A stretch of DNA of 64,000 nucleotides. It comes from Candidatus Gastranaerophilales bacterium. Its GTDB lineage: Bacteria; Cyanobacteriota; Vampirovibrionia; Gastranaerophilales; JANQFW01. A model generated the notes under the pieces. It saw only the letters and a program-made list of their open reading frames with translations. It was not told the DNA's origin and made no database searches. The DNA lies in contig JANQFW010000082.1 of NCBI GenBank assembly GCA_028277625.1, forward strand, positions 1 to 64,000. Reading direction: 5' to 3'. Made by a program: the position numbers and the translations under genes. Below are positions 1 to 10,109 of the stretch, one piece after another (the stretch's first letter is position 1; every line of letters begins with the position of its first letter).

Positions 1-702
1 AGTTTATGTTGTTAATAATTAAATATTTTTCTTAACAGAGACTAGTATACAAAAGTTAATTATATAAATCAAGCTTTTTTTTTTAAATATAATAATAAAA
101 AAATTTATTTATCATATTTTGTAAAATTATATGGTGCTATAATCTGCAAATCATGCTTGAGTAAGGTGTATTTATATATTTTTTATTTTATTATGCTTAA
201 AATGGTATTAAAGAATATTAAGTAATTCTTGCATCAATATTAATAAAAATAGAGGAATGTATTTTATTAATATTGGCTAATAATAATTTTTGTATTATTA
301 TATTAATAATATTTATATCAAATAAGCTGTTTTACTAAAGCTAAAAAAAATATAAAGGAGACTTTTAAAATGATTCTACGCACGTCATAAGTTAACAAAT
401 GTTTATACAGTCAATCAATCACTTTTTTGATTAACACTTTAATAATATAGCTTATTTTATCACTTTTAAAGCAATTGATTGACCTAAAAAGGACTTTAGA
501 GGCAATATAAAAAAACTTGCATATTAGTAAGTGAATACATATAATAAAAATGAATATATTATTTTTGATTTTGTGTCTAATAATCGATACTTTAAACGGC
601 AGATATTATAAGTAATAACGTTAGACTATATAAAAAATAATAATCAAAATCAGGTGGTTATGTTGCTAAAAAATTTTAGTCGGGTAAATGCGGTAAGAAA
701 AA

Positions 703-1362
703 ATGGCTACTATCAAAGAAAACTTAGAGAGAATAAAAAAACAAATAAATATAGAGAATACAAGGGTATTAGCTGTTACTAAATATGTTGGGACGCAAGA
801 AATCATTCAAGCATATGAGGCAGGAATTAAAAATTTAGCCGAAAATAAAATACAGGACGCAGAATCAAAAAGGAGAAGTTTACCCCAACATATAAATAAT
901 GGCATTATATGGCATTTTATTGGGCATTTACAGTCAAACAAGGTTAAAAAAGCCGTTGGAAATTACGAGTATTTACATTCTGTTGATTCCTTAAAAATCG
1001 CTGAAGCAATTTCTAAGCAGGCTAAAAATATAAATACGGTTCAAAAAATTTTACTACAGGTAAATATTACTGAAGAAGAGTCCAAGTCTGGATTCGATAA
1101 AAAAGAACTGGAAGAGAATTTTTTGAAAATAACTTCTCTTGCTAACATAGAAATAAAAGGTCTAATGACCATCGGCATTCTTTCAAATGATGAAAAATTG
1201 TTAAGACAAACTTTTAAAAATCTTTTTAATTTAAGAAATTATTTGCAAGAAAAATTTAATTATCCATTACCGGAGTTATCCATGGGCATGAGCAATGACT
1301 ATAAAATTGCAGTTGAAGAAGGGGCAACAATGGTACGGATAGGACAAGCACTATTTAAATGA
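703..1362 (+). CDS. yggS: YggS/PLPBP family pyridoxal-phosphate-binding protein
   Basis: Complete ORF with family-typical LAVTKYV, ENKIQDAESK, WHFIGHLQSNK and MGMSNDYKIAVEEGATMVRIG; adjacent to sepF as in many genomes. Confidence 0.95.
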   Translation: MATIKENLERIKKQINIENTRVLAVTKYVGTQEIIQAYEAGIKNLAENKIQDAESKRRSLPQHINNGIIWHFIGHLQSNKVKKAVGNYEYLHSVDSLKIAEAISKQAKNINTVQKILLQVNITEEESKSGFDKKELEENFLKITSLANIEIKGLMTIGILSNDEKLLRQTFKNLFNLRNYLQEKFNYPLPELSMGMSNDYKIAVEEGATMVRIGQALFK

Positions 1363-1404
1363 AATTAATAAGTAATAATAAATATTTGATTGGGAGGAAT
1401 AAAA

Positions 1405-1863
1405 TTGTCTGGATTAGTTAACAGAATAAAAACTTTTGTAGGTTTAGGTCACGAATATGCAGAAGAAGATGATCTTTTAGATGACCTTTATGGTGCAGAA
1501 AGTGAATACGATCAAGATTCTTTTGCTCCGCGTAAAAAATCAAACTTAAAAGTTCTTTCTCATCCTAACTCTAGCAATTATGAAGTTAAAGTTGTTGAGC
1601 CAAGAAACTTTGAAGAAGCTTTGGAGATTGTAAACTGTTTAAGAGATAAAAAATCAGTTATCCTTAACTTACACCTTTTAGACTCTGAGCAATCTCAAAG
1701 AATTGTTGACTTCTTATCTGGTGCTACACACGCAGTGGATGGACATCAGCAAAAAATTGGAGAAAATGTTTTCTTGTTTACACCAAATAATGTTAACATT
1801 TGCTCTGAGACTGATAAAACAAAAGTTTTAAATGATCCATTCTGGGCGGCAGCTCAGCAGTAA
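1405..1863 (+). CDS. sepF: Cell division protein SepF
   Basis: N-term SGLVNRIKTFVGLGHEYAEEDD and conserved VKVVEPRNFEEALEIVNCLRDKKSVILNLHLLD...RIVDFLSGATHAVDG. The ORF track begins at 1390, but GGGAGG (1392-1397) precedes an in-frame TTG at 1405, the more likely start. Confidence 0.93.
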   Translation: MSGLVNRIKTFVGLGHEYAEEDDLLDDLYGAESEYDQDSFAPRKKSNLKVLSHPNSSNYEVKVVEPRNFEEALEIVNCLRDKKSVILNLHLLDSEQSQRIVDFLSGATHAVDGHQQKIGENVFLFTPNNVNICSETDKTKVLNDPFWAAAQQ

Positions 1864-1896
1864 TCTACTTATTAAGATTAATTTAAAAATTAACTT

Positions 1897-1933
1897 AAAA
1901 AAATTGCCTAATTACAAAATGGGCAATTTTTTT
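1897..1933 (+). terminator. Rho-independent terminator after sepF
   Basis: AAAAAAATTGCC...GGGCAATTTTTTT inverted repeat followed by a T tract. Confidence 0.75.
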
Positions 1934-1945
1934 GACTTATAAAAC

Positions 1946-1981
1946 AAAAACTTTCATCAATACACACAGATGAAAGTTTTT
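1946..1981 (-). terminator. Terminator-like hairpin, probably for the small minus-strand ORF
   Basis: AAAAACTTTCATC-N10-GATGAAAGTTTTT; T-rich on both strands, so it may be bidirectional. Confidence 0.6.
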
Positions 1982-2014
1982 GTTCAAGATTTTAAGATTT
2001 TGGGGATAAAAACT

Positions 2015-2140
2015 TTAATGTCCCAGTAAATTAAGGATTAAAAAATTGATTCCGTAATAAGTAAATATGGCTAGTATGAGAAAAAAAATAAATACTCCAA
2101 TAATTCCGAGACATTTGGTGAGTGTGAAGATAGCAGACAT
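2015..2140 (-). CDS. Small hydrophobic (single-TM) protein, 41 aa
   Basis: Minus-strand ATG at 2138-2140 preceded by GAGG at good spacing; translates to MSAIFTLTKCLGIIGVFIFFLILAIFTYYGINFLILNLLGH*, followed by a terminator-like hairpin. Shorter than the supplied ORF-track cutoff. Confidence 0.5.
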   Translation of the reverse strand: MSAIFTLTKCLGIIGVFIFFLILAIFTYYGINFLILNLLGH

Positions 2141-2385
2141 TCGCCTAACCTCGTAAAATTGCAACTCTGTTTATATAATAAATCTTTTTCTTGAGTAGCA
2201 CATCATATAAAAAGATAAGTTGTTAATAGTATTTTTGCTGACTTTAATTACTTTTATATTAAGATTGATTAAGAATAATTTTGAGCCGTTGAGTTTATTC
2301 TTTTCTTTTTAGCTTTAAGTTTGAATAAAAAATTTTATTAAGTTATTGTAAATAATATAGATATTCAAGTAAAGGTTATCAACAT

Positions 2386-3246
2386 ATGACAAATTCTATT
2401 AATTTTACAAAAATGCAAGGAATCGGAAATGACTTTGTTATAGTCGAAGGGTGTGAAGTTAAAAAGCATAATTTAGATTATTCTGAATTGGCAATAAAAA
2501 TGTGCGATAGAAACTTTGGAATAGGCGCAGATGGTTTAATTATTGTTAATCCTCCAGAAATTAATGCCAATACTGATACAAGCTGGCGCATATTTAACTC
2601 TGATGGATCTGAGCCACAAATGTGCGGTAATGGTATTCGTTGTTTTGCCAAGTATGTTTATGACAAAGGTATTGTTACTAAAAAAAGTTTTTCTATTCAC
2701 ACTTTGGCAGGTACAATAATTCCAGAGATACTGGATAGTGGTGAAGTTCGTGTGGATATGGGCAAACCCATTTTGGAAGCAAAGCAAATACCTACCAGTA
2801 TTGATAATGTTGATCAAGTGATAGATTATACTGTTGAAGTCGAGGATAAATCCTTTAATATTAATGCTATAAGTATGGGAAATCCTCATTGTATAATATT
2901 TACAGAGGATGACAGCGAGTATATGGCTAAAACTTACGGACCAAAATTTGAAAAATTAGGCTTGTTTCCTGAGAAAACTAATGTTGAGTTTGTAAAGATT
3001 CTTTCTAGTGATAGAATTAAAGTTGACGTATGGGAAAGAGGCTGTGGTATTACATTAGCTTGTGGAACAGGAGCTTGTGCCTCTACGGTTGCAGCTATTT
3101 TGAATAATTTAGTAAACAATTTTGTAATAGTGGATTTGCCCGGAGGAAGCCTTAAAGTAGAGTGGGTCAAGAATAATTCCTTTAATAAAGTTTTTATGAC
3201 TGGAAGCAGTGAGTTTGTGTTTGAAGGAAAATACTTCTTGTACTAA
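2386..3246 (+). CDS. dapF: Diaminopimelate epimerase
   Basis: FTKMQGIGNDFV, MCGNGIRCFAKYV and ACGTGACAS catalytic motifs. Confidence 0.97.
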   Translation: MTNSINFTKMQGIGNDFVIVEGCEVKKHNLDYSELAIKMCDRNFGIGADGLIIVNPPEINANTDTSWRIFNSDGSEPQMCGNGIRCFAKYVYDKGIVTKKSFSIHTLAGTIIPEILDSGEVRVDMGKPILEAKQIPTSIDNVDQVIDYTVEVEDKSFNINAISMGNPHCIIFTEDDSEYMAKTYGPKFEKLGLFPEKTNVEFVKILSSDRIKVDVWERGCGITLACGTGACASTVAAILNNLVNNFVIVDLPGGSLKVEWVKNNSFNKVFMTGSSEFVFEGKYFLY

Positions 3247-3349
3247 GCCAAGCTAGAATAAAAATTTTAAATTGCTTGTAAAAAATATTTTTTTTTCATG
3301 ATAGTATATATGACAGTTAATTGATATAAAAATAGGAGAGGTAAAAACC

Positions 3350-3658
3350 TTGAGAAAATATGAACTACTATGCATATTAAAAACAGGCATGGATACAGAA
3401 AAAGTAGATCAAGCCATTGATAACATACAAAAAGCTGTTGAGAATACAGGTGGTAAAGTTTTTTCTGCTGATAAAATAGGCCGTAAAAAACTGGCTTATG
3501 ACATTCAAAAATCAAGAGATGCTTTTTATGTAAACTTTGAGTTAGAAATTCCTCAAGAAAAAATCGTTTCATTTAAAAGAACATTAAAGTTAGATGAAAA
3601 TGTATTAAGAAATATGTTAACTTTACAAAAAAAGAAAGTTGCTGTTGCTTCTAAATAG
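3350..3658 (+). CDS. rpsF: 30S ribosomal protein S6 (bS6)
   Basis: YELLCILKTG...GRKKLAYDIQKSRDAFYVNFE; rpsF-ssb-rpsR gene order. Confidence 0.95.
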   Translation: MRKYELLCILKTGMDTEKVDQAIDNIQKAVENTGGKVFSADKIGRKKLAYDIQKSRDAFYVNFELEIPQEKIVSFKRTLKLDENVLRNMLTLQKKKVAVASK

Positions 3659-3696
3659 AAGGAAGCCTTTGTCAAACTTGATTATTGGAGAAAAAA

Positions 3697-4119
3697 ATGA
3701 GTTTATCTAAAGCTGTAATCATGGGAACCGTCGTAAGATCACCTGAAAAAAGATTCACGACTAATAATATTGCGATAACTACATTTGCAATAGATATAAG
3801 TCAAAATGCGGAAGATCAATCTTTGTTAAAGGTTATAACTAAGGGTCGTATGGCTGAAAAAGCAAGTGAAATTGTAGACAAAGGTATAGTTGTAATTCTT
3901 GATGGAAGGTTACAAACAAGCGTTGTTAAAACATCAACAGGACTTGAGAAAAAAATTGTTGAAATAGATGCATTCAATCTTGAAATCGTCGGTGGCCAAC
4001 AAGCTAAAGCGGATGCAGATACATCCGGAACAAGCCAAAACAATATGCAAGATAGTGTTGATGAGCTTGACGATATTAATGCAGATAATTTGATAGGCGA
4101 AGATGAAATACCATTTTAA
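3697..4119 (+). CDS. ssb: Single-stranded DNA-binding protein
   Basis: OB-fold SSB sequence MSLSKAVIMGTVVRSPEKRFT with acidic C-terminal tail ending DEIPF. ATG at 3697 preceded by GGAG is likelier than the tracked start at 3685. Confidence 0.93.
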   Translation: MSLSKAVIMGTVVRSPEKRFTTNNIAITTFAIDISQNAEDQSLLKVITKGRMAEKASEIVDKGIVVILDGRLQTSVVKTSTGLEKKIVEIDAFNLEIVGGQQAKADADTSGTSQNNMQDSVDELDDINADNLIGEDEIPF

Positions 4120-4217
4120 TCGACTTTAAATTATCTTAAGACTGGATTGTGTAGTTGAACAGACTCTACAGTAGAAAAACAACAAATAATAGAAATACTA
4201 AGAAAAGGATATATAAA

Positions 4218-4445
4218 ATGAAATCTGATATGAGAAAAAAACGTAAGCCTTGTAATTTTTGCGCAGATAAAGTTGATTCTATTGATTTTAAAGATACAAT
4301 TAAATTAAAAAGATATTTAACCGAAAGAGGTAAAATTTTACCAAGAAGAATAACCGGTAATTGTGCTTTTCATCAAAGAATGCTATCTAATGCTGTAAAA
4401 GTATCAAGAGAAAATGCATTAATACCTTATATCTTTGAAGGGTAA
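4218..4445 (+). CDS. rpsR: 30S ribosomal protein S18 (bS18)
   Basis: [65 protein letters not shown] lies upstream of ATG 4218; the tracked N-terminal extension (4155) is probably not translated. Confidence 0.95.
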   Translation: MKSDMRKKRKPCNFCADKVDSIDFKDTIKLKRYLTERGKILPRRITGNCAFHQRMLSNAVKVSRENALIPYIFEG

Positions 4446-4480
4446 GCTATATTTTTAATATAGAAAAATACCAACTTTCT

Positions 4481-4531
4481 AACATTTTAATGTTAATTGT
4501 ATTATTAATATTAAAATGTTAATGTTTTTTT
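4481..4531 (+). terminator. Terminator after rpsR
   Basis: AACATTTTAAT...ATTAAAATGTT followed by a T-rich run. Confidence 0.55.
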
Positions 4532-4607
4532 GTAGTTTTTTTATATGATAAAATAATTTATAATATGTTATATACTATTATTTGCTTAATTAAGAAGAGA
4601 TTGTACT

Positions 4608-5138
4608 ATGGATGCTAATGATTTAGATGGAGCTATAAAATACTATAAGAATTTGATAAGCCAGAATGAAAATGATTATAAATCTTTAATATGTCTGGGT
4701 AATGCATTATCAGAGTTAAAAAAATTTGAAGAGTGTTTTGACTGCTTTGAAAAAGCAATTGAGCTAAACCCTGATTTTGCAAAATCATATTTATGCTATG
4801 GCATAGCTTTATCTGATGCCGGACGAAAAGAGGAAGCAATAGATAAATATAAAAAAGCTGCTGATCTAGCTCCGAATGATTCAACCATTTATGTAATATG
4901 GGCGAATACTTATGTAGAAAAAAATATGTATGATGAAGCTATGGATCTTTACTTGGATGCTATTAATATAGATAGACAAAATGTTACGGCTTATATGGCA
5001 CTAGGAAATTTGCTTTCTTTGATGGGCAAAGTGTCTGAAGCTTTAAAATATTACAAAGAAGCAAGCTATATTGACCCAAGTAATGATGATATTTATTTGA
5101 TTAAAGAAGATGCTATTGACACTTTTTTAAAAGAATAA
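4608..5138 (+). CDS. Tetratricopeptide repeat protein
   Basis: Tandem TPR units (ALSELKKFEECFDCFEKAIELNPDFAKSYLCYGIAL...). Confidence 0.88.
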   Translation: MDANDLDGAIKYYKNLISQNENDYKSLICLGNALSELKKFEECFDCFEKAIELNPDFAKSYLCYGIALSDAGRKEEAIDKYKKAADLAPNDSTIYVIWANTYVEKNMYDEAMDLYLDAINIDRQNVTAYMALGNLLSLMGKVSEALKYYKEASYIDPSNDDIYLIKEDAIDTFLKE

Positions 5139-5170
5139 ATAATCTGAAAAGTATTATAAAAGGAGGCGCA

Positions 5171-5611
5171 ATGAGAGGTTATGGCGGATACAACAGAAGA
5201 AGAGACTACGACAGCAAGCCTGACTTTATGGATAGGATTTTTTCTGTTGGAAGTTATGTAACATGTGGCTTATTTGGTTTCATCTGGTTTATAATTGCTA
5301 ATATTCAAGGTAAAGCCTTGAGTAATTTTTTAAAATTTCATATTTTTCAGTCGATTATGGTTACATTATTATTAGCACTATTAAATATGTCTTTGGGGTT
5401 ATTTATCAAAATAATTAAATTTATACCTATTATTGGCGGATTGGTAATAAATTATATATATATGCCTATTTTCAATAATCCTTTTGTTTTAGGGTACTCT
5501 ATTATTGAGGCTTTAACGTTTGGTTTGGCTTTTTATCTTATTATAACTGCATTTTTAGGTGGATATAGCAATATACCCGGTGTATCTGTGCATGTAAGAA
5601 AAATGCTGTAA
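5171..5611 (+). CDS. Tic20/Ycf60-like (DUF4870-like) polytopic membrane protein
   Basis: Several TM segments, central ALSNFLKFHIFQSIMV resembling FIRFNxxQAIL of cyanobacterial Ycf60, and C-term GGYSNIPGVSVHVRK resembling GRYAEIPTISDAAYxQV. AGGAGG upstream of ATG. Confidence 0.65.
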   Translation: MRGYGGYNRRRDYDSKPDFMDRIFSVGSYVTCGLFGFIWFIIANIQGKALSNFLKFHIFQSIMVTLLLALLNMSLGLFIKIIKFIPIIGGLVINYIYMPIFNNPFVLGYSIIEALTFGLAFYLIITAFLGGYSNIPGVSVHVRKML

Positions 5612-5615
5612 TAAA

Positions 5616-6911
5616 CTAGTTTATTATTAAGTCTATTAACTCGTCGTTGCTGTAATAATCCTCTAAAACGTGAATATTACATTCTAATTTGTCTTCAACA
5701 TCTTTAACAGTTAAATTATCCAGAAAATCATTTGTAAATTTTCTTAGCATTACACCTGATATAATTAAGTCATCTATTTCCGACTTAATAGGTAAAAGAT
5801 TATCAATTAAATCTTGTCCTGTGATTAGACCTGTAACGGTTATACTATCACCCCAAAAGTAGCTTTTAATTGGTATAAGACTGATGTTAACATTTTTTAT
5901 TTTGTTTAATTCATCAATAACTTGTTTGGTTGAAGAATATGCGTTTTTACCAGTTGCCATTGTGAATTTTTTTTGGATATCGACAGCTTTAGGCAGGTCT
6001 GCTTTTTGTTGTTCAAAATCATTTAATATCATCCTGCAAATGCCAACACCGTCTTCCAGCTGCCCAAAGTCACTGTAGTGCTCATAGCTGGGAAAATTTT
6101 TTCCTGACAAAGTATAAAATTCATCTGAGGCATGGGCAACTATATTTCCTATTTTTTCATTAAAATCATTAATTATATCAATTGTTTCCAGTGCTTTATT
6201 TTTGTCTACTTTATTAAGTTCAGTCTCTTCTCGATATTTTGTTAGTCCCACCGGCACAATCGCAACAGATAATATATTAGATTTTAATTTTAATAAATCA
6301 TCGAGAGTTTTTCTTAGCTCATCGCCATCGTTAAAGCCTGGGCACATAACTATTTGTAGGTGTACAGGTATATCTAAACTATTTAGCCATTTTAACTCTT
6401 CTAAAATATCAGGTGCTTTAGGGTTTCCCAGCATTTTTCTTCTTAAATCGTTATTGGTAGTATGCAGAGATACATATAAAGGGCCTAACATCATTTTTTC
6501 TATGCGCTCTTTGTCTTTTTTTTGCAAATTTGTTAGTGTGATGTAAGTGCCTTGTAGGTATGATAAACGGTAGTCATCATCTTTAACGTATAAGCTGCTT
6601 CTTAAACCTGTGGGTTGTTGATCTACAAAACAAAAAATACACTTGTTTGTACAGGGTTTTATTTTATCAAATACTGCTGCTTCAAAGCATATGCCCATAT
6701 CGTCTTCAAAATCTTTTTCAATTTCAATAATTTCTTCTTCGCCGTTGGCTCTTTTTATATGCAGATCAAGCTCTTCTGTTGCAATTAAATATTGATAATC
6801 TATTAAATCATTTGGTTTTACGTTATTAATACTTATAATTTCGTCACCGGACATTAGTTCTAAGTCTTGCGCGATGCTGTCTTCTTTTACAAAGCTAATT
6901 ATTGCAGGCAT
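5616..6911 (-). CDS. DUF512 family radical-SAM protein (PDZ-like N-term; cyanobacterial-type FeS oxidoreductase)
   Basis: PDZ-like LMSGDEIISINN; radical SAM CTNKCIFCFVDQQPTGLR; DUF512 C-terminal region with GVGICRMILNDF. Confidence 0.85.
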   Translation of the reverse strand: MPAIISFVKEDSIAQDLELMSGDEIISINNVKPNDLIDYQYLIATEELDLHIKRANGEEEIIEIEKDFEDDMGICFEAAVFDKIKPCTNKCIFCFVDQQPTGLRSSLYVKDDDYRLSYLQGTYITLTNLQKKDKERIEKMMLGPLYVSLHTTNNDLRRKMLGNPKAPDILEELKWLNSLDIPVHLQIVMCPGFNDGDELRKTLDDLLKLKSNILSVAIVPVGLTKYREETELNKVDKNKALETIDIINDFNEKIGNIVAHASDEFYTLSGKNFPSYEHYSDFGQLEDGVGICRMILNDFEQQKADLPKAVDIQKKFTMATGKNAYSSTKQVIDELNKIKNVNISLIPIKSYFWGDSITVTGLITGQDLIDNLLPIKSEIDDLIISGVMLRKFTNDFLDNLTVKDVEDKLECNIHVLEDYYSNDELIDLIIN

Positions 6912-7096
6912 GTTTTTTTCTTTCCTTATGCAGATTTTATTTTTGTTCGTTATTTATATTATATTTTAAAAATTAGCAGAAAGCATTGAAGAATAAATTT
7001 TGCCATTTAAAAATTAACTAATTAATTAATAGAAATAAAATAGAGTTAATATTTCAAATACTAACTCTGTTTAACAAATTATTTTAGTCTATATAA

Positions 7097-7138
7097 GTAA
7101 GAACTCTGAAAAGGGTGTTAGCGCACCCACATTCTTAC
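7097..7138. other. Nested inverted repeat (structured RNA candidate)
   Basis: GTAAGAA...GGGTG-ttagcg-CACCC...TTCTTAC. Confidence 0.5.
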
Positions 7139-7232
7139 CTTATTATTTTAGCATATAATTTTATATCGTTGCGTATACATTAAGTTAATCATTGACTCAA
7201 CAGTGAATAATAAAAGGTGGTGAATACCACCA

Positions 7233-7261
7233 AATAAAAAAAGCCGCTTTTATTGGCGGCT
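7233..7261 (-). terminator. Rho-independent terminator on minus strand with no annotated upstream gene
   Basis: Minus strand reads AGCCGC-CAATAAAA-GCGGCT-TTTTTTATTT. Confidence 0.65.
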
Positions 7262-7413
7262 ACCAGACTTGGGGAAGAGATTGGGGTATATTGGCTATAT
7301 TATTATAATCGGCAAAAATTTTTGAAACTTTAGGATTTTTTTAAAATTTTTTTTTCTTTTATTTTCGATATATAATTTTTTTAGTTGAAAATTTTTCTAA
7401 TAAAGGAGTTATC

Positions 7414-9894
7414 GTGATTAAAGAACAGTATAATCCACAGGAAATAGAAAGAAAATGGCAAAAATTCTGGGATGATAATGATATATATAAAACACCGTCT
7501 GAGTCAGACAAGCCAAAGTATTATGCACTGTCAATGTTCCCTTACCCGTCAGGTAGATTGCATATGGGGCATGTAAGAAACTATACAATTACAGATGTAA
7601 TAGCACGTTTAAAACGAATGAAGGGGCATAATGTTCTCCATCCTATGGGGTGGGATAGCTTTGGGCTGCCTGCGGAGAATGCTGCAATTCAATCTAATGC
7701 AAATCCCGCTGAATGGACGATCTCTAATATTGATTATATGAGGGATCAGCTTAAAACACTAGGTTTAAGTTATGATTGGGATAGAGATATCGCTACCTGC
7801 AAGCCTGATTATTATAAATGGACACAGTGGCTGTTTTTAGAATTCTATAAGGCTGGATTAGCTTATAAAAAAGAAGCTGCAGTAAACTGGTGTACAGACT
7901 GTGTAACGGTTTTGGCAAATGAACAAGTGGAAGATGGTAAATGCTGGAGATGTAGCACTACAGTAGAAAAGAAAAATCTTTCGCAATGGTTTTTAAAAAT
8001 TACTGACTACGCAGAAGCATTGCTGCAAGACTTGGATATGCTAAAAGGCTGGCCTGAAAACGTTAAGTTAATGCAAAAAAACTGGATTGGTAAGTCTGAG
8101 GGGACCACTATTAAATTTAAACTGGCAGAAAATCCTGATATAGAGATACCTGTATTTACAACTAGGCCTGATACTGTTTTTGGGGTTACTTATCTTGTTG
8201 TTGCACCTGAATACCCGCTGATTGATCAATTAATAATAGATGAGAACAAAGATCACGTTCAAAAATATATTGATGCTGCAAAAATAAAAAGTGAAATTGA
8301 AAGAACCTCTACTGAAAAAGAAAAAACGGGCATACCGCTTGGAACCCATGTTATAAATCCGTTTAATGGCAAGAAAGTTCCGTTATGGACAGGAGATTAT
8401 GTTTTGGTTGAGTATGGTACAGGTGCGGTTATGGGTGTACCTGCACATGATACAAGGGATTTTGCCTTTGCTAAAAAATATAATTTGCCAATAGTTCAAG
8501 TAATTAAAAATCCTGAATCCGGCGAGGAAGATTTAACAGACGCATATGTAGATCCGGGAGTTATGATAAACTCAGGTGAATTTAATGATCTTGACAATGA
8601 AATAGGTAAACAAAAAATTACAGAATGGGCTGAGCAAAACAATGCAGGTGGCAAAAAAGTTCAGTTTAGGCTAAGAGATTGGCTGATAAGTCGACAAAGA
8701 TACTGGGGCGCTCCAATTCCTATTATATATTGTGATGAGTGTGGCATAGTTGCTGATGAAAATTTACCTGTTCTTTTGCCGGAAGATGTAGATTTTAAAG
8801 TTCAGGGCAGGTCACCTGTTTCAACTTCGGAAACATTTATAAATACTACTTGTCCTAAATGTGCAAAGCCGGCTAAGCGTGAAACAGATACTATGGATAC
8901 TTTTATCTGCAGTAGCTGGTATTATTTAAGATATATTGACCCTAAAAATGAAGATAAAATATTTGACTCTGATCTTGTAAATAAATGGATGAATGTTGAT
9001 CAGTATGTAGGTGGTATTGAGCACGCTATTTTACACCTTTTATATTCCAGGTTCTTTGTTAAGTTCTTAAAAGATAGAGGGCTTGTTAATTTTGATGAGC
9101 CGTTTGATAATCTTTTAACACAAGGCATGGTATTAAAAGACGGTTCTAAAATGAGTAAATCAAAAGGTAACACTGTTGATCCTGATGATATATTTAAAAA
9201 TTATGGTGCTGATACCGCTAGGCTGTTTATCTTAAGTGATTCACCACCTCAGAGAGATTTGGAATGGTCTGATGAAGGTGTAGAGGGTTGCTATAAGTTT
9301 TTAAACAGAGTTTGGAGATTAGTATATAATACCCAAGAAAATATTATACTTGACTATCCAGAGCTAGATGTTGATAAGCTTGCACCTAAAAATAATGACC
9401 TTTTAAGAGAGACCCACAAGGCAATCAAAAAGGTTACTGCTGATATAAACAATGAATTCCAGTTTAACACGGCTATAAGTAAGTATAGGGAATTTGTTAA
9501 TACTATTTATGACTATGTAGGTAAAACCAAAACTTATACAGACGAAGATAAGGCTGTTTTAAGCAATGCTATTATTACATTAATTAAATTAATGTCTCCG
9601 CTGGTTCCTCATATGACCGAAGAGTTATGGAATGAGCTTGGTGGTTCACGATCTATTCATACTATTGAATTGCCTGAGCATGATGAAAGTCTTGCAGTAT
9701 CACAAAATGTGCCTATAGTTGTTCAAGTCAACGGCAAAGTTAGAGATAAGCTAATGCTTTCGTTTGGTTCGTCTAATGATGAGCTGGAGAAAGCTGCTAA
9801 GGATAGTGAAAAAATTCAGTCTCATATACTAGGTAAACAGGTTATAAAAACAATCGTAGTGCCGAATAGACTTGTTAATATAGTTGTTAAATAA
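7414..9894 (+). CDS. leuS: Leucyl-tRNA synthetase
   Basis: MFPYPSGRLHMGHVRNYTITD (HIGH region), MSKSKGNTVDPDD (KMSKS), class I LeuRS throughout. GTG start preceded by AAGGAG. Confidence 0.98.
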   Translation: MIKEQYNPQEIERKWQKFWDDNDIYKTPSESDKPKYYALSMFPYPSGRLHMGHVRNYTITDVIARLKRMKGHNVLHPMGWDSFGLPAENAAIQSNANPAEWTISNIDYMRDQLKTLGLSYDWDRDIATCKPDYYKWTQWLFLEFYKAGLAYKKEAAVNWCTDCVTVLANEQVEDGKCWRCSTTVEKKNLSQWFLKITDYAEALLQDLDMLKGWPENVKLMQKNWIGKSEGTTIKFKLAENPDIEIPVFTTRPDTVFGVTYLVVAPEYPLIDQLIIDENKDHVQKYIDAAKIKSEIERTSTEKEKTGIPLGTHVINPFNGKKVPLWTGDYVLVEYGTGAVMGVPAHDTRDFAFAKKYNLPIVQVIKNPESGEEDLTDAYVDPGVMINSGEFNDLDNEIGKQKITEWAEQNNAGGKKVQFRLRDWLISRQRYWGAPIPIIYCDECGIVADENLPVLLPEDVDFKVQGRSPVSTSETFINTTCPKCAKPAKRETDTMDTFICSSWYYLRYIDPKNEDKIFDSDLVNKWMNVDQYVGGIEHAILHLLYSRFFVKFLKDRGLVNFDEPFDNLLTQGMVLKDGSKMSKSKGNTVDPDDIFKNYGADTARLFILSDSPPQRDLEWSDEGVEGCYKFLNRVWRLVYNTQENIILDYPELDVDKLAPKNNDLLRETHKAIKKVTADINNEFQFNTAISKYREFVNTIYDYVGKTKTYTDEDKAVLSNAIITLIKLMSPLVPHMTEELWNELGGSRSIHTIELPEHDESLAVSQNVPIVVQVNGKVRDKLMLSFGSSNDELEKAAKDSEKIQSHILGKQVIKTIVVPNRLVNIVVK

Positions 9895-10109
9895 ATTAAT
9901 TTAAACATTTATAATTGTACATTGATAACTTGATAAAGAGATATCCTTTAATCGCTAATTTTTCTAAAGGGGGCTTAAAAAGGATACGACAGAAATTTAA
10001 ATAAGCAAAAGAGTTATTTTTACTCTTTGCTTGAACTAATTTTTGTAGGATTAGAGGTTTGTTAGCGATACGCCTTTTATCCTCTTTATTAAGTAATATA
10101 TTTATAAGC

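Noticed and set aside
370-390. Six-codon ORF (MILRTS) with strong SD in the opening intergenic region
   Set aside because: Too short to support; may be chance or a remnant, with no downstream gene close enough for a leader peptide.
2536-3170. Minus-strand ORFs inside dapF (117 and 78 aa)
   Set aside because: Antisense to a well-supported enzyme gene.
3267-3572. 101-aa minus-strand ORF opposite rpsF
   Set aside because: Antisense to the ribosomal protein gene; low-complexity aromatic/Leu-rich translation.
7090-7270. T-box riboswitch leader of leuS
   Set aside because: Location is suggestive, but I could not find a convincing T-box consensus or antiterminator, and the best terminator points to the minus strand.
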